Positions 25,420 to 29,578 of a DNA stretch of 29,578 nt are shown piece by piece. Source of the DNA: Oribacterium sp. UBA4274 (GTDB lineage Bacteria > Bacillota > Clostridia > Lachnospirales > Lachnospiraceae). The stretch spans positions 1-29,578 of the forward strand of contig DGVW01000114.1 of assembly GCA_002396005.1 (NCBI GenBank), read 5' to 3'. Each line of letters starts with the position of its first letter. Positions within the stretch are counted from its first letter, which is position 1. Below the pieces are notes generated by a model. That model did not search any database. It had not been told where the DNA came from and saw only the letters and a list, made by a program, of their open reading frames with translations. The position numbers were made by a program, and so were the translations under genes.

Positions 25420-26397
25420 ATGGCTGCAAAAGCTGTTAAAACAATCGGAGTATTAACATCAGGAGGAGATGCACCCGGCATGAATGCCTGCGTTCGTTCT
25501 GTTGTAAGAACCGCTATACATGAAGGACTCAAAGTTAAAGGAATCATGAGAGGGTATGCAGGTCTTCTTCAGGAGGAGATCGTTGATATGGATACCACTT
25601 CCGTATCAGATACTATAAGCCGTGGTGGTACTATTTTGTATACAGCAAGATGCCAGGAGTTCACAACACCTGAAGGTCAAAAACGTGGTGCAGAGATATG
25701 CAGAAAGCACGGTATCGATGGAATGGTTGTTATCGGTGGCGACGGTTCTTTCCGTGGTGCAGGTAAGCTTTCATCTCTTGGAATCAACACAATCGGTGTA
25801 CCGGGAACTATCGATCTTGATATAGCATGTACTGATTATACAATCGGATTTGATACAGCTATCAATACTGCAATGGAAGCTATCGATAAATTGAGAGATA
25901 CTTCTACATCACATGAGCGTTGTTCTATCATCGAAGTTATGGGTAGAAGAGCGGGATATATCGCTCTCTGGTGCGGCGTAGCAAACGGTGCAGAGGAAAT
26001 CCTCCTCCCTGAGCGTTATGATGGTGATGAGCAGGCTATCATCAATCGTATCATTGAGGCTCGTAAGAGAGGAAAGAAGCATTACATCATTATCAATGCA
26101 GAGGGTATCGGACATAGCTCATCTATGGCAAAACGTATCGAAGCCGCAACAGGAATTGAGACAAGAGCAACTATACTTGGACATATACAGCGTGGTGGTT
26201 CACCGACATGTAAGGATCGTTACTATGCATCAATGATGGGTGCAAAGGCTGCTGAGCTTCTGAGAGACGGTAAGTCAAACAGAGTTGTAGCATATAAAAA
26301 TGGTGAGTTCATGGATCTTGACATTCAGGAAGCACTTCAGATGAAAAAGGATATCAGCGAGGAGCAGTTCCGTATTGCAAGTTTACTTGTAAGATGA
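25420..26397 (+). CDS. pfkA: 6-phosphofructokinase, ATP type
   Basis: Phosphorylates fructose-6-phosphate to fructose-1,6-bisphosphate, the committed glycolytic step. The 325-residue protein has LTSGGDAPGMNA (ATP loop), GGDGSFRGA, PGTIDLDIACTDYTIGFDTA in parts (catalytic Asp in TIDLD), and EVMGRRAGYIAL. The Gly in GGDGS and the Gly before TID are those of ATP-using enzymes; pyrophosphate-using forms carry Asp and Lys there. The usual TIDND reads TIDLD, a change that keeps both Asp residues. The ATG has GGAGG upstream. It follows dnaE, and its product is the activator of the HPr kinase encoded 7.8 kb upstream. A strong terminator follows. Confidence 0.96.
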   Translation: MAAKAVKTIGVLTSGGDAPGMNACVRSVVRTAIHEGLKVKGIMRGYAGLLQEEIVDMDTTSVSDTISRGGTILYTARCQEFTTPEGQKRGAEICRKHGIDGMVVIGGDGSFRGAGKLSSLGINTIGVPGTIDLDIACTDYTIGFDTAINTAMEAIDKLRDTSTSHERCSIIEVMGRRAGYIALWCGVANGAEEILLPERYDGDEQAIINRIIEARKRGKKHYIIINAEGIGHSSSMAKRIEAATGIETRATILGHIQRGGSPTCKDRYYASMMGAKAAELLRDGKSNRVVAYKNGEFMDLDIQEALQMKKDISEEQFRIASLLVR

Positions 26398-26499
26398 TCG
26401 GTATATTAGGTCAAGATATTTATGGTATTATGATGAATCAGAATATCTGAAATACAATTATTATTGCATACCAGATGAGTATCTGAGAGTGTGATACAC

Positions 26500-26526
26500 A
26501 AAACCCCGGCAGTTAGCCGGGGTTTT
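26500..26526 (+). terminator. Terminator after pfkA
   Basis: Perfect 11-base-pair stem AAAACCCCGGC / GCCGGGGTTTT (26500-26510 with 26516-26526), loop AGTTA. The 3' arm ends in TTTT; the A-rich 5' arm makes it potentially active on both strands. Confidence 0.92.
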
Positions 26527-26569
26527 ATGTTGCATACAATCAAACCATATGATATGATGCGCTTCATCA

Positions 26570-26597
26570 GTGAGTGGCAAATTCTTTTGACACTCAC
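26570..26597. repeat. Inverted repeat overlapping a promoter
   Basis: GTGAGTG (26570-26576) and CACTCAC (26591-26597) are perfect 7-base inverted arms with 14 bases between. The right arm overlaps the TTGACA -35 box. This layout suits an operator; there is no evidence for a particular regulator. Confidence 0.4.
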
Positions 26598-26614
26598 ATC
26601 ATAACATTTATTTT
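26587..26614 (+). promoter_or_regulatory. Promoter of the small acidic-tail protein gene
   Basis: Consensus TTGACA (26587-26592) with TATTTT (26609-26614), 16 bases apart. The start would be near 26621, leaving an untranslated leader of ~120 bases. Confidence 0.55.
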
Positions 26615-26742
26615 TGAATCTACTTAAAGAATTAGAGCAATATGACTAAATCATCGTGAGAATAACGTAAGACTTCAGACTTTGGCTTTTGCTTCTGCAG
26701 TGGATATTTTGAAAGAAGCAACATTAAGAAAGGGATTTATCA

Positions 26743-27366
26743 ATGAATAAAGTTACTAAAGAACATAAATCAACATCAAATCTGGAAGGCAACAATATAG
26801 TTCTCTGTGCAGCCAGCGCGTATAATCAGAAATTTTTTATAAATCCTGATTATAATAATCTTCCTGAGGATGTAAAAAATGAACTTAAAATTATATCTGT
26901 TGAATATACAGAGGAAATAGGTGGAATATTTCTCATGGAGTTCAACAGAGAAAACAAACTTGTACTTAAGTCCATGCATGAAGACGGCGATGTGATGTTT
27001 GACGATGATAATTCACGTAAAAAAATTGATGCGATAGCAAAGAAATATGAAGCACTCTTTAATAAGCTTGAAACATATTTTGCTGCGGTGAAAGCCTTGC
27101 ATGGTGGACTTCATCGTGGGGATGAAGATATTGAAATCACCGATGAAGACCGGAGTGCAGAGCCCGGTTCCAATAACCCGGAAGGTATCGCAGAAGTTCG
27201 CAGAGCCACAAGAGAAGAGATGGAGGCATTTGATGACGATATAGACAAGACTGTGGTTTCTGAAAATGAACAGGGCAGTATAAGAAAAACAGGCTCATGG
27301 GATATGCCGGTACACCCGGATGACCCGGATGCTGAAAATACAGCCTACCACACACTTTTTGGGTAA
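26743..27366 (+). CDS. Uncharacterised Lachnospiraceae protein with acidic C-terminal tail (DUF6145-like)
   Basis: Function unknown. The 207-residue protein has an N-terminal domain of ~115 residues with VLCAASAYNQKFFINPDY (20-37), LPEDVKNELKIISVEYTEEIGG in parts (40-61) and a closing helix KKYEALFNKLETYFAAVKAL in parts. This pattern matches, from memory, small proteins annotated as DUF6145 and found next to dusB, greA and lysS in Lachnospiraceae; I could not verify it. From ~126 onward it is highly acidic, likely disordered, with GDEDIEITDEDRS and FDDDIDK, ending in SWDMPVHPDDPD. No signal peptide or membrane segment. The ATG has AAAGGGA upstream. Its stop codon is the start of an intergenic repeat element. 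Confidence 0.75.
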   Translation: MNKVTKEHKSTSNLEGNNIVLCAASAYNQKFFINPDYNNLPEDVKNELKIISVEYTEEIGGIFLMEFNRENKLVLKSMHEDGDVMFDDDNSRKKIDAIAKKYEALFNKLETYFAAVKALHGGLHRGDEDIEITDEDRSAEPGSNNPEGIAEVRRATREEMEAFDDDIDKTVVSENEQGSIRKTGSWDMPVHPDDPDAENTAYHTLFG

Positions 27367-27395
27367 TAATCCACATGCTATGCATGTGGATGCCG
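27363..27395. repeat. Left 33-base repeat with perfect 9-pair hairpin
   Basis: Begins GTAATAATCCACATGC. TCCACATGC (27370-27378) pairs perfectly with GCATGTGGA (27382-27390) around TAT. Its TAA at 27364-27366 is the stop codon of the upstream gene. Confidence 0.7.
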
Positions 27396-27437
27396 CCAAG
27401 CCGGCGAGGCTTGTTTCGGCTTTAGCCGAAATCAAAC

Positions 27438-27477
27438 GAAAATGCCCGGCGCTATAGCGCCATCAAACGGCATTTTC
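27438..27477. terminator. Terminator-like long hairpin in the intergenic element
   Basis: Nine-pair outer stem (27438-27446 with 27469-27477) encloses the perfect palindrome GGCGCTATAGCGCC (27448-27461). The 3' arm contains TTTT but no longer T run follows, so terminator activity is only possible, in either direction. Confidence 0.45.
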
Positions 27478-27482
27478 TCTAT

Positions 27483-27515
27483 GTAATAATCCACATACTT
27501 TACATGTGAATGCCG
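27483..27515. repeat. Right 33-base repeat, degenerate hairpin
   Basis: Differs from the left copy at four places; the hairpin is weakened to CACAT/ATGTG with a 7-base loop. It ends at GAATGCCG, directly followed by the AGAGGA ribosome site of dusB. Confidence 0.7.
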
Positions 27516-27527
27516 AGAGGATATTAA

Positions 27528-28487
27528 ATGAAAATCGGAAACATTGAACTAAAAAACAATGTCTATATGGCTCCTATGGCAGGAGTTACGGATCTCCCTT
27601 ACAGAACAATTCTTCATGAAATGGGTGCCGGACTTACTGTTACTGAGATGGTCAGTGCCAAGGCGATATTATATAAAAACAAAAACACTGAAGAACTGAT
27701 GATGAGAGGCGGAGATGGTGCTCCGGTTGCTGTTCAGCTTTTTGGTTCAGATCCTGAAATTATGTCAGATATTGCTCATCAGATTGAGGATAGATTTGAG
27801 ATTATCGATGTAAATATGGGGTGTCCTGTCGGGAAGATAGTAAATAATCATGAAGGCAGTGATCTCATGAATCATCCGAATCTTGCATACGAGATTCTGA
27901 GTCGAATGGTAGATAAATGTCACACCCCTATTACAGTAAAGTTCCGTAAAGGTTTTGCCAAAGAAGATGATACGGCGGTTGAGTTTGCATTAATGGCTGA
28001 AAAAGCAGGCGTTTCTGCAGTGACAGTACATGGAAGGACCAGATCACAGATGTATGCCGGAAGAGCCGACTGGGACGTGATAAGACGCGTAAAAGAAGCA
28101 GTTCATATCCCGGTTTTCGGCAACGGAGATATATTTGAACCTGAAGATGCCAAACGAATGATAGATGAGACAGGGTGCGATGGAGTAGCTATAGCCAGAG
28201 GAGCTCAGGGTAACCCATGGCTCATCAAAAGAACTATACATTATCTGGAAACAGGTGAACTTCAGGAAAAACCGGATATCCGCGAAGTTATATCCATGAT
28301 ACATAAACACACTGAACTTATGCGGGATATAAAAGGGGACTTCACAACTATAAGAGAGATGCGCAAGCATATATCATGGTATACAGAAGGACTTCCGAAT
28401 TCCTCAAGACTCAGGGCGGAAGTTAATACTGCCGGCAGTATTGAAAAACTATACGAGCTGGTTGACAAACTTCTGATTAATGTATAA
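27528..28487 (+). CDS. dusB: tRNA-dihydrouridine synthase, DusB type
   Basis: FMN enzyme that reduces uridines in the tRNA D-loop with NADPH. The 319-residue protein has the TIM-barrel start YMAPMAGVTDLPYR (13-26), the catalytic Cys99 in DVNMGCPVGKIV, FRKGF and VTVHGRTRSQMYAGRADW in parts (substrate and FMN contacts), FGNGDI and GVAIARGAQGNPWL in parts, and a C-terminal helical tRNA-binding domain. In place of the common CPVPK the motif reads CPVGK. The ATG has GAGAGGA 6 bases upstream, directly after the intergenic repeat. It precedes greA by 87 bases in an order common in Clostridia. Confidence 0.96.
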   Translation: MKIGNIELKNNVYMAPMAGVTDLPYRTILHEMGAGLTVTEMVSAKAILYKNKNTEELMMRGGDGAPVAVQLFGSDPEIMSDIAHQIEDRFEIIDVNMGCPVGKIVNNHEGSDLMNHPNLAYEILSRMVDKCHTPITVKFRKGFAKEDDTAVEFALMAEKAGVSAVTVHGRTRSQMYAGRADWDVIRRVKEAVHIPVFGNGDIFEPEDAKRMIDETGCDGVAIARGAQGNPWLIKRTIHYLETGELQEKPDIREVISMIHKHTELMRDIKGDFTTIREMRKHISWYTEGLPNSSRLRAEVNTAGSIEKLYELVDKLLINV

Positions 28488-28574
28488 AATCAGCATTTGT
28501 ATAAATAGCATTATAAATTGCATAATTACGTCAGTTAATATTGGAAGATAAATGTGAAAGGAGCTATGTAAAGC

Positions 28575-29069
28575 ATGGCAGAGGAGCAGACAACAAAGAA
28601 AAATTTACTTACTCGTGCAGGTCTTAAGAAGTATGAGGCTGAGCTTCATGATCTTAAGGTAAATCGCAGACAGGAGATCGCAGCCAAGATCAAGGAAGCA
28701 AGAGAGCAGGGCGATCTTTCAGAGAATGCCGAGTACGATGCAGCCAAGGATGAGCAGCGTGATATTGAGGCTAGAATCGTAGAACTTGAAGCTCTTCTTA
28801 AAAATGTAGAAGTAGTTGATGATTCTGTAGATGGTGAGATCAATGTAGGATGCCGTGTAGTTCTTCTTGATGAAGAGTTTGACGAAGAGGTTACATATTT
28901 CATCGTTGGTTCATCAGAGGCAAACAGCCTTGCAGGTAAGATTTCTAACGAGTCTCCTGTTGGTCATGCACTTCTTCATCATATAGTAGGTGATGAGGTT
29001 GAGGTAGAAACCGAGGCCGGATTACTTAAGTTCAAAGTACTTGAAGTAGCTCGTCACGAGGCAGAATAA
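28575..29069 (+). CDS. greA: Transcription elongation factor GreA
   Basis: Enters the RNA polymerase secondary channel and stimulates cleavage of backtracked transcripts. The 164-residue protein has an N-terminal antiparallel coiled coil (about 12-85) with the acidic tip motif GDLSENAEYDAAKDEQ, and a C-terminal FKBP-like domain including ISNESPVGHALLHH and VGDEVEVETEAG. It is a few residues longer than the usual ~158 because of the polar N-terminus AEEQTTKKN. The AAAGGAGC site is ~10 bases upstream of the ATG, a long spacing; an intervening ATG at 28565 is followed at once by a stop. A hairpin separates it from lysS. Confidence 0.97.
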   Translation: MAEEQTTKKNLLTRAGLKKYEAELHDLKVNRRQEIAAKIKEAREQGDLSENAEYDAAKDEQRDIEARIVELEALLKNVEVVDDSVDGEINVGCRVVLLDEEFDEEVTYFIVGSSEANSLAGKISNESPVGHALLHHIVGDEVEVETEAGLLKFKVLEVARHEAE

Positions 29070-29086
29070 TTATATGTAAAATAGAC

Positions 29087-29117
29087 AGACGGCAAGGTAT
29101 TGTATACCAAGCCGTCT
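29087..29117 (+). terminator. Hairpin between greA and lysS
   Basis: AGACGGC/GCCGTCT (29087-29093 with 29111-29117), an AA/AA internal loop, then GGTAT/ATACC around TGT. The stem is strong but only TTACTT follows, so it is a weak or partial terminator at most. Confidence 0.55.
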
Positions 29118-29196
29118 TACTTAGCATAGTGGGGATTTCGGAAATAACAGATTTTGATATTCGAAACCTTGTATAGAAGATTTTAAGGAGACAGTA

Positions 29197-29578
29197 ATGG
29201 CAGAGAATCAGCAGAACAATCAGCAGAACCAGCCGGTTGAAGATACCAATCATATAGTGCAGGCTCGTCGCGATAAGCTTGCAGAGCTTCAGGCGGCAGG
29301 ACAGGATCCATTTGAGATAACAAAGTTTGATCAGACACATCATTCAGAGGAAATCAGAGAGAACTTTGAGACACTTGAGAACCAGCATGTTGCTATTGCC
29401 GGACGTATCATGCTTAAGCGTGTTATGGGTAAGGCTTCATTTGTACATCTTCAGGATAAGCAGGGACGAATTCAGGCTTATGTATCACGTGATGGCATCG
29501 GTGAGGATGAGTATAAGGCATTCAAGAAGCTTGATATCGGTGATATCATCGGCATCGAGGGTTATGTATTTAAAACAA
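29197..29578 (+). CDS. lysS: Lysine--tRNA ligase, class II, N-terminal part (3' end outside window)
   Basis: Charges tRNA-Lys. Only ~127 residues are visible and the frame is still open at the last base. After a Gln/Asn-rich N-terminus (AENQQNNQQNQ), the sequence runs QARRDKLAELQAAGQDPFE, then VAIAGRIMLKRVMGKASFVHLQDKQGRIQAYVSRD in parts and GDIIGIEGYVF. That is the N-terminal OB-fold anticodon-binding domain of class II LysRS. The ATG has AAGGAG 6 bases upstream. The order greA-lysS is frequent in Firmicutes. Confidence 0.93.
   Translation, partial: MAENQQNNQQNQPVEDTNHIVQARRDKLAELQAAGQDPFEITKFDQTHHSEEIRENFETLENQHVAIAGRIMLKRVMGKASFVHLQDKQGRIQAYVSRDGIGEDEYKAFKKLDIGDIIGIEGYVFKT

Larger units (their letters stand above)
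26398..26742. other. Gene-free interval between pfkA and the small protein gene
   Basis: In 345 bases I see no coding frame with a ribosome site. It holds the pfkA terminator (26500-26526), a candidate promoter (26587-26614) overlapped by an inverted repeat (26570-26597), and a ~120-base AT-rich leader up to 26742. No tRNA or known riboswitch core is recognised. Confidence 0.6.
27363..27515. repeat. Composite intergenic element: two 33-base repeats flanking a cluster of hairpins
   Basis: Two near-identical 33-base units (27363-27395 and 27483-27515, 29 of 33 bases equal) flank an 87-base G/C-rich core. The core has consecutive hairpins: CAAGCC/GGCTTG (27397-27413), TTTCGGCT/AGCCGAAA (27414-27431), and GAAAATGCC/GGCATTTTC (27438-27446 with 27469-27477) enclosing the perfect palindrome at 27448-27461. 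ATCAAACG occurs twice (27431-27438, 27462-27469). It starts in the stop codon of the upstream gene and ends just before the dusB ribosome site. No coding frame. It resembles a mobile repeat or a structured RNA; the type is not known. Confidence 0.75.

Noticed and set aside
25420..26397. Pyrophosphate-dependent phosphofructokinase
   Set aside because: Gly in GGDGS and before TID are the ATP-type residues.
27363..27515. CRISPR-like array from the 33-base repeats
   Set aside because: Only two imperfect copies, 120 bases apart, with the interval filled by hairpins; no cas genes.
29032..29343. Reverse-strand frame across the greA-lysS gap
   Set aside because: Antisense to the clear start of lysS and to the intergenic hairpin.

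Overview
The window reads as a core-genome stretch of a low-to-moderate GC Gram-positive anaerobe of the Clostridia, most likely a Lachnospiraceae species of the Butyrivibrio/Pseudobutyrivibrio type. The basis is gene order and family type: short HisG with HisZ; a T-box in front of pheST; hprK-murB-rapZ-whiA-HPr followed by dnaE-pfkA; and dusB-greA-lysS preceded by a small protein I recall only from Lachnospiraceae. Strong GGAGG-type ribosome binding sites are present throughout. The species assignment is inference; no rRNA or other marker is present. I see no phage, insertion sequence, CRISPR array, tRNA or rRNA gene.

Layout. (1) 1-9113, + strand: a histidine operon entered inside hisZ, then hisG, hisD, hisH, hisA, hisF, hisI, a Nudix hydrolase, a spermidine-synthase-like protein, a PHP-type histidinol phosphatase and a MATE transporter. 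hisB, hisC and hisE are not in the window. (2) 9114-13255, +: a good promoter, a long T-box leader with a terminator, then pheS and pheT. (3) 13361-17383, - strand: secG, a terminator, rnr and smpB (rnr and smpB overlap); murI lies upstream on the same strand with its own promoter. (4) 17584-21594, +: hprK, murB, rapZ, whiA and an HPr-like protein, read away from murI. (5) 21825-26397, +: dnaE and pfkA, closed by a strong terminator. (6) 26587-29578, +: a lineage-specific small protein, a structured intergenic repeat element, dusB, greA, a hairpin and the start of lysS.

How the genes work together. Block 1 makes most of histidine from PRPP and ATP. Block 2 charges tRNA-Phe and should be controlled by tRNA-Phe charging. 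Block 3 combines secretion (SecG), RNA decay and ribosome rescue (RNase R with SmpB) and D-glutamate supply for peptidoglycan. Block 4 pairs carbon-catabolite signalling (HPr kinase and an HPr-like target) with cell-wall genes (murB, rapZ, whiA); pfkA nearby makes fructose-1,6-bisphosphate, the known activator of HPr kinase.

The observations I rate highest are: an HPr paralogue with Asp in place of the catalytic His15 but with Ser46 kept (Crh-like); a WhiA that lacks most of its N-terminal domain; a composite intergenic element with two 33-bp near-identical repeats enclosing several hairpins (27363-27515); and a stand-alone hisI whose 3' end overlaps a Nudix pyrophosphohydrolase gene exactly where hisE would be expected. 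I found no clearly new multi-gene defence or mobile system.
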